The notes beneath the pieces were generated by a model. It did not search any database and was not told the DNA's origin. It worked only from the letters and a program-made list of their open reading frames with translations. Made by a program: the position numbers and the translations under genes. A DNA stretch of 64,000 bases from Candidatus Zhuqueibacterota bacterium (lineage in GTDB: Bacteria; Zhuqueibacterota; Zhuqueibacteria; Oceanimicrobiales; Oceanimicrobiaceae), in the NCBI GenBank assembly GCA_029261995.1, contig JAJDAF010000029.1, forward strand, positions 1 to 64,000, in the 5' to 3' direction. The stretch's first letter is position 1. Each line of letters opens with the position of its first letter. Shown piece by piece: positions 1 to 8,917 of this stretch.

Positions 1-154
1 GAAAAGTTAATCCTGATAAAATTAATGTATAAGGTTGGAGCCTTTTTTGCAAGCAATTTACACGAATTCTGTAATACGTAACTCCTAAATTATTAATTGA
101 TTATATTGTGGTGTCCAAGCAAATTTTGGGGGACATCCTGATGTAAAGAAAAGA

Positions 155-1006
155 CTACTTGACCTTACGAAACCAGACCTTTTTTTCTATGCTGGCGACA
201 TTTGTTGAACACACCGCATTCTCTTTCTCGCTAGAGAACACGATCTCAGCAGAATCGTGATTCCAACCCATAATGAATTCATTCCACTCCGGCGTATTGG
301 TAAGATTTCGCGGCTCGCTGCCGTCAGGATTTATCATGTAGATGTCAAACTTCTCTTTTTCACTGCTACGATGAAAAAACGCAATTCTGGTTCCGTCCGG
401 CGACCAGGAGGGCTTGTAGTTCTCTTGCTGTGTAGATGTCAGTTGCTTTTCTTGTTGTCCATCAGAATCCATTGTGTAAACCTCAAAACTGCCACTTCTA
501 TCTGAAACGAAGGCGATTCGAGATCCATCTGGCGACCAGTTAGCGCTCCAGTCGTTCGCTTCATTAGACGTCAACTGTTTTGGTGATGTGCCATCGGCGT
601 TCATGACAAAAATTTCAAAGTCGCCATCTTTCTTCGAGTTATACGCAATTCTCCGGTTATCCGGAGATGGCGCAGGATCGGCTTCATAACTTTTTGAGAA
701 TGTAATCTGCTTTTCAACAGAATCATCCAGTGAACGGACAAATATGTCGGCAAGGCTTTCAGTTGGGTGTTTCCGGTAAAAATAAACTTTTCTTCCATCC
801 GATGACCATGATGGGTTGTAATCAGAGTAAGGATGGCTGGTAAGCCTAACCTTATTTGTCCCATCTGAGTCAATTATTACTATCTCCGTTTGCCCATCCG
901 GATATTCTTCATAATCCACTATCTTCGAACCATCGGGGGACACTTGGTTTTGTGATAGTGCGGGGATGTTAGTCAAGAAAAGTAGAAAAGAAACAAGTCT
1001 TATCAT
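155..1006 (-). CDS. Secreted TolB-like beta-propeller (PD40) protein
   Basis: Encodes about 283 residues. The ATG at 1006 gives a clear signal peptide (MIRLVSFLLFL, ending near ALSQ); an in-frame TTG at 1042 would overlap the upstream gene's stop and put a charged stretch before it, so 1006 is preferred. The mature part is a run of WD40-like PD40 repeats with the recurring pattern SPDG(S/T)-RIAF-x-S-x-RSG-x-(F/Y)-E-(I/V)-(Y/F)-x-M-(D/N)-x-DG, as in the C-terminal propeller of TolB and related exported proteins. At least five repeats are visible, enough for a single propeller. Such proteins bind partners or ligands in the periplasm or at the surface; no enzymatic residues are evident, so the exact role is unknown. 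It is last in a three-gene minus-strand run and is visibly more AT-rich than its neighbours. Confidence 0.75.
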   Translation of the reverse strand: MIRLVSFLLFLTNIPALSQNQVSPDGSKIVDYEEYPDGQTEIVIIDSDGTNKVRLTSHPYSDYNPSWSSDGRKVYFYRKHPTESLADIFVRSLDDSVEKQITFSKSYEADPAPSPDNRRIAYNSKKDGDFEIFVMNADGTSPKQLTSNEANDWSANWSPDGSRIAFVSDRSGSFEVYTMDSDGQQEKQLTSTQQENYKPSWSPDGTRIAFFHRSSEKEKFDIYMINPDGSEPRNLTNTPEWNEFIMGWNHDSAEIVFSSEKENAVCSTNVASIEKKVWFRKVK

Positions 1007-1038
1007 AAGTAGAATCCGATGTAATTGGTCATCTTCTA

Positions 1039-1854
1039 TCAATCAACCTTCCCGTCCTCAATTTCCTTCTTAGCCAGGGTCCACCCCCGCGATGCCTTGA
1101 AAAATCTTAAAATCCAACGTGCCACGCGGGGTAGCAAGGCTGGCAGAAGCGAGGTCGTGAGGCGTAGCCAACCAGGAACAAAGACCTCAATACTGCCCCG
1201 CTCAATTGCTTTTCTCACCGCCCGCGCCACCTGTATTGGTTCAACGATTGGAGTTAGCCAGGTCTGGCTTACGCCCTCTGACATGCGTGTGCGTGCCTGG
1301 CTTGGGCAAATCCAACTGACACCGACGCTGGTGCCTTCCAACTCAGAGCGCAGGGCCGAGCTAAAACCAACAACTCCGTGTTTGGATGCAGCGTAAGCCG
1401 CAACACCCTCGGTCCCAAACTTCCCAGCGATGCTGGCAATGTTAACGATGTGTGCTTGCCCGCGCTTTTGCAGATGCGGCAAGGCCAGGTAGGTCAGGTG
1501 CATCAGGCCGAGCAAGTTCACCTCTACCGCCCGACGCCAGACATAGAAATCCTGTTCAAGATAAGGCCCGCTCGGCAGCACTCCGGCATTATTCAGCAGA
1601 ACGTCAAATCCTCCGTTTTTGGAAAAAACCTCGTCCATGAGTCGGGTTGCGGCGGCTTCATCCGTGATATCGCAGGCGAATTCTTTGAATGTCCGGCCAC
1701 GCGCTGCAACTTCTCGGGCCGTGTCGTTCAAGTCAGAAATCCGCAGATCGACGCCGACAATATCTGCGCCAGCGGTAGCCAGCTCCAGAGCGATTGCCCG
1801 ACCGATGCCACGGGCTGCGCCGGTCACCAAAACAGTTTTGTTGTTCAAATCCAA
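1039..1854 (-). CDS. Short-chain dehydrogenase/reductase (classical SDR)
   Basis: NAD(P)-dependent oxidoreductase of the classical SDR family, about 271 residues. The Rossmann cofactor motif TGAARGIG lies near residues 11-18, NNAG follows near residue 90, and the catalytic Ser plus YAASK (Tyr-x-x-x-Lys) come near residues 140-160. The frame stays open far upstream, but the fold begins at LDLNNKTVLVTG, so the start is probably the TTG at 1854 (alternative TTG at 1848). No strong ribosome binding site is visible. The substrate cannot be read from sequence; a C-terminal extension rich in hydrophobic and basic residues (around PGWLRLTTSLLPALL) resembles SDRs acting on lipophilic substrates. It lies 46 bp downstream of the PLP decarboxylase gene on the same strand, so the two may be co-transcribed, but a shared pathway is not proven. 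Confidence 0.85.
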   Translation of the reverse strand: MDLNNKTVLVTGAARGIGRAIALELATAGADIVGVDLRISDLNDTAREVAARGRTFKEFACDITDEAAATRLMDEVFSKNGGFDVLLNNAGVLPSGPYLEQDFYVWRRAVEVNLLGLMHLTYLALPHLQKRGQAHIVNIASIAGKFGTEGVAAYAASKHGVVGFSSALRSELEGTSVGVSWICPSQARTRMSEGVSQTWLTPIVEPIQVARAVRKAIERGSIEVFVPGWLRLTTSLLPALLPRVARWILRFFKASRGWTLAKKEIEDGKVD

Positions 1855-1900
1855 GAGACACCAGTTGAGTTGATAGAAAAAAATCTGTTGTGACCGCCAT

Positions 1901-3358
1901 TTAAAGCAGGTCGTTGAGCTGCTCCTGCACAATCTTCCAGGCAGTCGAGATGTGTCTTTCTTCTGTGCGCAGGTTACCGATGGCAAAGCGCAGAACGTAG
2001 TCATCACCGAGCTTGGTGTGGGACAAATAGATCCTTCGAGTCTCATTGACAGCCGCTAGCAGCCGCTCGTTCAAAACATTCAATTGCTGCGGCTCGGAGA
2101 TGCCAGCGGGATTTGCCCGAAAGCAGACGGTGCTGAAGGGCACCGGCGCCATACGTTCGAATTCAGAATGCTCGTCTATCCAGCCCGCAAGCATTTGCGC
2201 CAGTTCGAGATGGTTTCGGATTCGAGCCACGAGGCCATCGACCCCAAAATAGCGCAAGACGAACCATAGTTTCAGCGCCCTGAAACGGCGGCCCAACTGC
2301 ACGCCGTAGTCCATGTAGTTTTCCACTTGCTCATCTTCTGGTGTGCGCAAGTACTCGGGCGTCAGACGGAAAGCCTGGCGAAGCACCTCAGGTCTGGAGG
2401 TAAACAGGACGCTGAAATCCACCGGCACAAACAACCATTTGTGCGGATTCATGACCAGCGAGTCGGCGCGGTCGCAGCCATCAAAAATGTACCGTTTTTC
2501 CGGCACAATCGCCGCAGAGCCGCCATAAGCGGCATCGACGTGCAGCCATAGGTTTTCGCGTTCACAAATGTCGGCGATGGCCTGCACCGGATCGATGCTT
2601 GTGGTCGAAGTGGTGCCAACGGTAGCCACGACACAGAACGGACGCCAGCCCTGACGCCGGTCTTCCTCAATAGCCAGCGCGAGTTCTTTGGGCCGCATAC
2701 GATATTTTTCGTCCGCGGAAATCTTTCGAACCGAGTTCAAGCCAAGCCCCAGCGCGATCGCCGCTTTATCGATTGATGAATGGGCGTGCTCGGAGCAATA
2801 TAATATCAGTCGAGGGCAGTCAGGGCGGCCGGCCATGCCCTGTTCGCGGATGTTCAAATCAGAAAAAGCCTCGCGAGCCGCCGCAATCGCGTGCAGACTG
2901 CTCACCGAGGCGGTGTCATAGACAATCCCCTTGAAGTCGTCAGGCAGAGCCAGCATCTTGCGGAGCCACTCCAGCGTCACTTGTTCGAGTTCGGTAGCTG
3001 CCGGGCTGGTCTTCCAAAGCATGCCATTGATGTTGAAGGCGGCGCTCGCCAGTTCGCCCAGGATACCAGGACCGCTGCCAGTGATAGAAAAATAGGCAAA
3101 GAAGTTCGGGTGATTCCAGTGGGTCATTCCGGGCATGATGAGGCTGTCCAGGTCCTGCAGAATCGCCTGCATCGGCTCACCAGACTGGGGCGCAGCAGCT
3201 GGGAGTTGTTCACTGAGATGTCCGGGCTTGAAGTCGGGCAGAACCGGAACCTCGTCAATTCGCTCGCGATAGTTGGCAACCCACTCAATCAGAGATTGTC
3301 CGGATAGCAGGAACTCATCCGACGGCATGTCACCGGTATGTGGCATCAGTATGTCCAA
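1901..3358 (-). CDS. PLP-dependent aromatic-L-amino-acid decarboxylase family protein
   Basis: Group II pyridoxal-phosphate decarboxylase, 485 residues, the usual length for the aromatic amino acid (DOPA/tryptophan/tyrosine) decarboxylase family. The PLP lysine is in NPHKWLF, and HVDAAYGGSA supplies the aspartate that pairs with the pyridine nitrogen. The N-terminal segment LPDFKPGHLSEQLP and the substrate-side motif MTHWNHPNFFAYF are typical. The family removes the alpha-carboxyl of aromatic L-amino acids to give amines; some bacterial members prefer other substrates or also deaminate, so specificity is open. The start ATG at 3358 gives a normal N-terminus. It is the first gene of a minus-strand run with the SDR and the propeller protein. 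The roughly 720 bp upstream hold no evident gene and presumably its promoter. Confidence 0.9.
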   Translation of the reverse strand: MDILMPHTGDMPSDEFLLSGQSLIEWVANYRERIDEVPVLPDFKPGHLSEQLPAAAPQSGEPMQAILQDLDSLIMPGMTHWNHPNFFAYFSITGSGPGILGELASAAFNINGMLWKTSPAATELEQVTLEWLRKMLALPDDFKGIVYDTASVSSLHAIAAAREAFSDLNIREQGMAGRPDCPRLILYCSEHAHSSIDKAAIALGLGLNSVRKISADEKYRMRPKELALAIEEDRRQGWRPFCVVATVGTTSTTSIDPVQAIADICERENLWLHVDAAYGGSAAIVPEKRYIFDGCDRADSLVMNPHKWLFVPVDFSVLFTSRPEVLRQAFRLTPEYLRTPEDEQVENYMDYGVQLGRRFRALKLWFVLRYFGVDGLVARIRNHLELAQMLAGWIDEHSEFERMAPVPFSTVCFRANPAGISEPQQLNVLNERLLAAVNETRRIYLSHTKLGDDYVLRFAIGNLRTEERHISTAWKIVQEQLNDLL

Positions 3359-4109
3359 CTTGGGTTAAAATCTGCCATTTTCAGGGACTTCAAGAAGAGA
3401 GACCCTGGATTAGGCAACAAATGGCCGCGACCCTGTGAAAAGTGCAGGTTGGAAAAGATATGACAAGAAAGTAAAATAATAAATCAGAAAGTCAAACAGG
3501 AATTGAAGCTTTAGGAAATGGCCGGAAGTGGTAGATTGAGCTGCACCTGCCATTCTGGCCACGCTCACGAGACGATGTTTCTTGCCGAGCACCAAGCCTG
3601 AGGCAGTTTAGTCTTCATCATTTTTTCTTGTCCCGGGATATCGAAATTGCGTCCGCTCATGGATGTCTCTCGCTTGCCCATCCCTGATGCCGTCCATGCA
3701 GGTTTCTGTCAACGAGAGCCGTTCAGGCCGAGCAGCGCCGTCGCATACAAATGGGCCCTACTCCCGTAGTTAATCCTTTATCTCTCTGCTCTTTAGGGAT
3801 TTGTTGGTATAAATCAAATAGAGTATTTTCGCACAGGCGTCCGACCAGAGGGAATAGAACCTGTCTCAGATAATAAACCCGGCTGAGCGAGCCAATCCTT
3901 GTTCCACTGCGTAGAAAGTCCGCCGACGTGACGGTACGGAATGTTTTTGCGCTCTGGGTTGGTTTATTTTGTAAGATGCTCGCGGTGACTTATCATTGAT
4001 GAATCTGGGTGCGATACTAATACCGGTACTTGTTTAATCCTCCGACCTGCGTTCCGGGGGGCGCGCTCAACGCGACGAAGTTGTGGACGCGAATAAGCCA
4101 AAGGGCAAC
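3359..4109. other. Intergenic region, no gene recognised
   Basis: This divergent intergenic stretch separates the decarboxylase from the J-domain gene. Only short open frames occur, none with a recognisable family or ribosome binding site. Upstream signals for both neighbours are expected here, but I see no promoter strong enough to call. Confidence 0.5.
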
Positions 4110-4706
4110 ATGCTAGACAGAAATTTTCAAACAAGCAGCGACACCAAACTCGGAAATAGAGCTATGAGCAAGGAAGTTCAAGCGGCCTGCGAAATACTCG
4201 GGCTCGAAACGCTTTCAGACAGAGCAAGCCTGCGTACCGGCTATAAACAAATGGTCAAGCAGTGGCACCCTGACCGGTTTCACAATAATGAAGAAATGGA
4301 GCAGGTGGCCGTGGCGAAAACCCAACGCATCAACCTTGCCTATCGGCTGTTGCTGGAAACGCTCGAAAAGGCCGACCCAGCCATCCGCAACGGCAACGGC
4401 TCCCGGAAACATTCATCGGAAAACAGCCGCCATCAATACGACTGGCAGACCTATTCCGATGGATTCCCAAACCAGGACGTCAGCGAGTTCTTTTTGAATT
4501 CATCCCACATTGTCTCGGCCGGCTACGATAAGTACAAGAAGATACTCTACCTCAAATTTCTCGGGGACGAAATATACCTCTACTACGATGTGCCGGGGTT
4601 TATTTTCGACCACTTGCTGAAAGCGAGCTCTGCCGGCAAGTACGCTCTCAAATTCATCTACAATCGCTTTCGCTACCGCAAGTTCGCACCGCTGATTCGG
4701 AGATAG
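4110..4706 (+). CDS. J-domain protein with C-terminal KTSC domain
   Basis: About 198 residues from the ATG at 4110, which has an AAGGG ribosome-binding-like sequence; a GTG at 4083 and an ATG at 4164 are in frame. The N-terminal half is a DnaJ-like J domain: helix II ends in VKQWHPDRF, with the HPD tripeptide needed to stimulate Hsp70 ATPase, and helix III follows with INLAYRLLLETLEKA. After a polar linker the last 65 or so residues match the KTSC domain (NSSHIVSAGYD, then LYLKF, YLYYDVP, LLKASSAGKYA, RFRYRKF), a small domain known from some lysyl-tRNA synthetases and stand-alone proteins, and proposed to bind nucleic acid. There is no glycine-rich or zinc-finger region, so this is a specialised co-chaperone rather than DnaJ. 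The chaperone role is inferred from HPD alone. Confidence 0.8.
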   Translation: MLDRNFQTSSDTKLGNRAMSKEVQAACEILGLETLSDRASLRTGYKQMVKQWHPDRFHNNEEMEQVAVAKTQRINLAYRLLLETLEKADPAIRNGNGSRKHSSENSRHQYDWQTYSDGFPNQDVSEFFLNSSHIVSAGYDKYKKILYLKFLGDEIYLYYDVPGFIFDHLLKASSAGKYALKFIYNRFRYRKFAPLIRR

Positions 4707-5027
4707 CGGGCACGGCTCATCGCGTCGGTGGCAGACTCAGCCCCATAATCCGCTCGCCTGAATGGCATCTCTTAGCTCCATTGACTTGCGTCACTATCAC
4801 TCCTGATTCATCAATTTGCCCTGATCGCCTTCTTGCTTCTCTGGGCCGGCACATCGCGCCACCAAAGTCGGAGAAACCGGAATGGCGCGAGATGCCCTCA
4901 TGTGCTCGCCCCCAAGGAACCGTCAATTGGCGATCGGCTATGGACGAACCAGTTTGAAATTGCTTTGCATTTTCATTCTCCTTATATTCTCCAAATTGTA
5001 AATTCAGAATGTCCGCCGGACCACGAA

Positions 5028-6086
5028 GTGAAGACCATAAAACGCGTCATTACCTTCTTCTCCTTTTTTCTGCTCTATGTCATCTTCAGAGAATTCGTCG
5101 AGTTGTTTGCGCTGACCTATGCGATTCATCCCGTATTCGGATATGTGACACTGGCAACGCTGGTCATCTTTGTGGGTTACTTCATCGCTATGCCAATCTA
5201 CAGGATTGTCCGGATTCCCCAAAATTACGGGCCAACCCGCGACAGCCGCAAGGTCGAAGAACTCACAAAAACACGCCTGCAGCATTTTCGACAAAATCCA
5301 CATTTGCTTGCGACGGGATTTGACTTTGACAATCTGCCGGAAGGCAGCCGGGGCTACGAACAGGTCGTCGCGCACCTGCGGAAACAGGCGGAGCAGATTC
5401 GCAAACGCTATGTTTTGCAGCTCTTCTACAGCTCCAGCATCTCGCAAAATGGCTTTCTCGACGCAATTCTCATTCTATCTTCGAGCGTCAATCTCATCAA
5501 GGAGCTTTTCCTGCTTTACCACGGGCGCGTGTCCAACAAGGATTTGCTGGCCATCGCGAAGCGGGTCTATTTGAGCATGGCTATTGGCGGGTCGGAAGGC
5601 GTGGAGTATGCCACGCACGAGTTCTTTTCAAAATTCGCCACGGACAGCTTCAAGAGCGTGCCGTTTGCGGACAAAATATTTGGCTCGCTCGCGGATGGCT
5701 TTGTCAACGCCAGCCTGCTCACACGCATTTCGTTGATCACCGAAAACTACTGCACGATGCTGACCATCGAATCTGAGCGCGACCTTTACCCCTCCGCCGA
5801 ATTCATCATCAAAACAACCAAATTCATAACCGGTGACATCTTTGAAAAGATGACAGTCGAGCTTTACCGCATGAGTAAAGAAAAAACCGTGGACTACGTC
5901 ATGATGGCGGTCAACCCGGTGGCGCACGTGTTCAACGTAGCGCTCGGAGCAGTCAGCGAGGGGACCAGCAAGCTTGCTTCTTACCCGGTAGAAATGGTCA
6001 AAGATGTTGCCGCGGTCGCAAACAAGCCGTTTGTCTATGGCATCGACCGGGTCGCAAGCCTGTTCAAAAGAAAAAAGAGTAACTAA
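5028..6086 (+). CDS. Membrane protein, DUF697-like
   Basis: The open frame begins at 4833, but the protein-like part starts at the GTG at 5028 (VKTIKRVITFFSFFLLY), giving about 352 residues. Two hydrophobic segments follow at once (about residues 5-25 and 35-55), then a soluble, charged region, then a segment SSISQNGFLDAILIL-SSSVNLIKELFLLY that resembles the membrane-associated DUF697 region of YcjF-like proteins, where a two-helix stretch carries an N-x-x-L-I motif. The C-terminal 150 residues hold no motif I recognise and end in a basic KRKKSN tail. Function unknown. It lies 320 bp downstream of the J-domain/KTSC gene on the same strand. The DUF697 assignment is tentative; it could equally be an unassigned lineage-specific membrane protein. 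Confidence 0.55.
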   Translation: MKTIKRVITFFSFFLLYVIFREFVELFALTYAIHPVFGYVTLATLVIFVGYFIAMPIYRIVRIPQNYGPTRDSRKVEELTKTRLQHFRQNPHLLATGFDFDNLPEGSRGYEQVVAHLRKQAEQIRKRYVLQLFYSSSISQNGFLDAILILSSSVNLIKELFLLYHGRVSNKDLLAIAKRVYLSMAIGGSEGVEYATHEFFSKFATDSFKSVPFADKIFGSLADGFVNASLLTRISLITENYCTMLTIESERDLYPSAEFIIKTTKFITGDIFEKMTVELYRMSKEKTVDYVMMAVNPVAHVFNVALGAVSEGTSKLASYPVEMVKDVAAVANKPFVYGIDRVASLFKRKKSN

Positions 6087-6184
6087 TCCGAAATATTCGC
6101 GTTCATCGAGTGGATTTCCCTTTCATCCATCATTCGTTACGATACCGGCTCAGCCCGGTCCGCAATTCATTCCAGGAGGAACAC

Positions 6185-8491
6185 ATGAACATTTCGCGCT
6201 TCAGATCCAAAAACACGATTTCCGTGCTGACGCTTTTATTGCTGAACGCCAGCCTCGTTTTCTCGCCATTGCAGGCGCAACAGGACAAGCCGCATTTGGC
6301 ACTGCAGGACATCTGGGCGTCTCGTAAATTCGTCGGCAAGTTTTTTCAGCGTGGGCAGTGGGCTGATCAAGGTCCGATCATCACCTTCACGAAGGCAGAC
6401 ACCGCTCGGGTCACCCATCTGCGGAGCCTCGACCTTGCAAACAACGAAGACACGATAATGCTCGACGGCAACAAGCTGCATGCGGAGGATGTTGACAAGC
6501 TCATCAACATTGAGGGTTATACCTACAACCAGGACCGAAGCAAACTGCTGATCTACACGGATTCGGCGCCGGTCTGGCGACGCAACACCAAGGGCTACTA
6601 CTACCTCTATAATCTCGGAAGCGGAAAGCTAACGCCGCTCAGCCCTCGGGAAAAGGGCTACCAGATGTTTGCAAAATTCAGCCCGGATGGCAAACATGTG
6701 GGGTTCGTCCGCAATCGCAATCTCTACCTCGTCGAAGTCGCCAGCATGAAAGAGACCGAACTGACCTCAAACGGTTCGGATGGCGCCATCATCAACGGCA
6801 CCACCGACTGGGTTTATGAGGAAGAAATTGGACTGCGAGACGGCTGGTCATGGAGCCCGGACAGCAAACACATTGCCTTCTTCCAGTTTGATGAGTCCGC
6901 GACCAGCGATTTTTTCATGGTGGACTTGCGAGGCAAGAAGCCCAGAGATATCCACTTCCGCTTCCCACTGGCGGGCGAGCCCAACAGTGAGGTTCACATT
7001 GGCGTCATTGATCTCAAAAAGCACGAGACCAAGTTTCTCGAAACAGGTACGTGGAAATCCGACAGCGACGAATTTGAATACATCTTTCGCATGGGGTGGA
7101 CCCCAAAGCTTGATGGCAAACATAAGGTCTGGCTTCTGCGCATGAACCGCGAACAAAACAAGGCCGAGCTGGTTTATGGCCATCCGGGAAACATGAAGAT
7201 TCGCACCGTCCTGAAGGAAGAGGAAGAAACCTGGGTGGAAGTCATTAACTTCTTCGGCGGCGACCACATCTCCTACCTGAAAGACGGCAAGCACTTCACG
7301 TGGATCAGTGAAAGGGACGGCTACAAGCATATCTATCTCTACAAAAACAGCGGCGAAATGGTGCGCCAACTCACGCAAGGCGAGTGGAGAGTAACCCAAA
7401 TTGAGGGCATCGACGAGCAGGCCGGGAAGATCTATTTCAGCGGCACCAAAGCAAGTCCGGTCGAGCGCCATCTTTATGTCGCGGACCTGGCGCCGAGCAA
7501 TGGCTCGGAACCCACATGTCTGACCAAAGGCGTCGGCAATCACACCATCAACATGTCGAAAGATTTCAGCTACTACATCGATACCTACTCGAATATCGAT
7601 ACGCCACCGGTCACCGGGCTGTACAAATCCGACGGCTCGCTGGTCAAAGTGTTGGAAGACAACGCTGTGTTGAAAGAAACCCTGGCGCCCTACGAATTGC
7701 CAAAATACGAATTCACGACCATCAAAGCCGCGGACGACAGCACGGATTTGCACGGTTATGTTCTGAAGCCATCGGATTTCGACGCCAACAAGAAATACCC
7801 ACTTCTGGTCTTCACCTATGGTGGTCCCGGTATCCAGCAGGTGCGCAATGCGTGGCAGGGCGGTTTCGCGTTGTGGCAGACCTTCATGGTGGAGGAGAAA
7901 GATTTCATTTTTGTCTGCTTCGACAACCGCGGCGCGGCGGGCTACGGCAAGGCTTTCCAAAGCGCCAACCACAAACGGCTGGGGACTCTCGAACCGCAAG
8001 ACCAAATTGCCGTGGCCAAATATTGGGGCGGAATGCCCTACGTAGACGCATCTCGCATCGCAATCTGGGGTTGGAGTTACGGCGGCACCAACACTCTGCT
8101 CTCCATGCTGAAATACGATGGGCCTGAAATATTCAAGGCAGGGGTTGCGGTCGCGCCCGGCACATCTCATGAGCTGTACGACACGATTTACACCGAGCGT
8201 TACATGTCCACACCGGAGAAGAACGGCGACAACTACGCCGAAGCCAATCTGACCAATTTCGCCGACAGGCTCGGAGATGACCAAAAGCTGTTGATTGTGC
8301 AGGGTGATCTCGATGACAACGTGCACTTTCAAAATGCGATACAAATGGCAGCCGCCTTGCAGAAGGCAAACAAGCAATTTCAGTTGATGATCTATCCGGG
8401 TGGCAATCATGGCATGGCGGGCACGGGCAATCCGTTCACCTACTTTCATATGTTCACCATGATCACAAATTTCATCGTTGAAAGTCTATAG
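6185..8491 (+). CDS. Dipeptidyl peptidase IV-like S9B serine peptidase, exported
   Basis: Removes N-terminal dipeptides (usually Xaa-Pro) from peptides, here in the periplasm or outside the cell. The ATG at 6185 has a strong AGGAGGA site 4 bp upstream and opens a signal peptide ending near SPLQAQQ; 768 residues is typical of the family. The N-terminal beta-propeller carries the DWVYEEE motif, whose two glutamates hold the substrate's free N-terminus. The alpha/beta-hydrolase domain has the nucleophile in GWSYGG (Ser about 631), the acid in DLDDNVHF (Asp about 710) and the histidine in GGNHGMA (His about 742), so all catalytic parts are present. It is one of several exported peptidases in this window (M16, M6, M28), which suggests peptide scavenging. 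Confidence 0.95.
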   Translation: MNISRFRSKNTISVLTLLLLNASLVFSPLQAQQDKPHLALQDIWASRKFVGKFFQRGQWADQGPIITFTKADTARVTHLRSLDLANNEDTIMLDGNKLHAEDVDKLINIEGYTYNQDRSKLLIYTDSAPVWRRNTKGYYYLYNLGSGKLTPLSPREKGYQMFAKFSPDGKHVGFVRNRNLYLVEVASMKETELTSNGSDGAIINGTTDWVYEEEIGLRDGWSWSPDSKHIAFFQFDESATSDFFMVDLRGKKPRDIHFRFPLAGEPNSEVHIGVIDLKKHETKFLETGTWKSDSDEFEYIFRMGWTPKLDGKHKVWLLRMNREQNKAELVYGHPGNMKIRTVLKEEEETWVEVINFFGGDHISYLKDGKHFTWISERDGYKHIYLYKNSGEMVRQLTQGEWRVTQIEGIDEQAGKIYFSGTKASPVERHLYVADLAPSNGSEPTCLTKGVGNHTINMSKDFSYYIDTYSNIDTPPVTGLYKSDGSLVKVLEDNAVLKETLAPYELPKYEFTTIKAADDSTDLHGYVLKPSDFDANKKYPLLVFTYGGPGIQQVRNAWQGGFALWQTFMVEEKDFIFVCFDNRGAAGYGKAFQSANHKRLGTLEPQDQIAVAKYWGGMPYVDASRIAIWGWSYGGTNTLLSMLKYDGPEIFKAGVAVAPGTSHELYDTIYTERYMSTPEKNGDNYAEANLTNFADRLGDDQKLLIVQGDLDDNVHFQNAIQMAAALQKANKQFQLMIYPGGNHGMAGTGNPFTYFHMFTMITNFIVESL

Positions 8492-8917
8492 CGCGGTCTT
8501 ATGGACGGAATCGAGAACTGAGTTCGCTGATGAAACCGAGCAGACGACTAACTCAGCGCGCGTTCACGGGTCTGAATCGGAACGAAAATCAGGCATGGTA
8601 AGTGCTTAGGCAACCTCGGACGCGCTGAAATTATCGGGTACTGACGATGCACCTGCCGCCGGGCCAACGCGTTGCAGATGAAAGAAGAAAGAGGCCCTCA
8701 CTAAGTTCTTTTTCATCTGCGGCGTTGTGTCCGGCTTGACTGGGCATTGTGATTTCCCGGATGCCAGTCCCGCTCCGGGTGTAGCACCTGGCATAGCACG
8801 GTAGCCAGCCTCCGAAATCCTCGCCGACGGCGCAACCATATTGCCATTTTATCGTTAATTACTGAACGCCCCGAATCAAACCACATTCTAATTTCATCAC
8901 ACCATCAAGGAGGAGCC
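8492..8917. other. Intergenic region with one imperfect palindrome
   Basis: No gene is seen between the S9 peptidase and the VOC protein. The one notable structure is the inverted repeat at 8665-8727, listed separately. The last 20 bases carry the AAGGAGGAG ribosome binding site of the VOC gene. Confidence 0.5.
8665..8727. repeat. Imperfect inverted repeat (hairpin)
   Basis: The left arm begins CAACGC, then GCAGATGAAA; the right arm is TTTTTCATCTGC followed by GGCGTTG. Apart from a short bulge near the base and one extra base near the loop, the arms pair over about 22 bp around a loop of roughly 20 bases. There is no T-run after it, so it is not a classic terminator; it could be an RNA processing element or a decayed small palindromic repeat. 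Confidence 0.5.

Noticed and set aside
1-154. AT-rich window edge as a possible attC or promoter
   Set aside because: No paired core boxes or convincing promoter hexamers were found.
3410-3595. 61-codon minus-strand frame in the 3.4-4.1 kb gap
   Set aside because: No family match, weak start context and no conserved features.
6848-8449. 533-codon open frame antisense to the S9 peptidase gene
   Set aside because: It mirrors a GC-rich, well-identified gene with all catalytic residues; the antisense product has no recognisable family.
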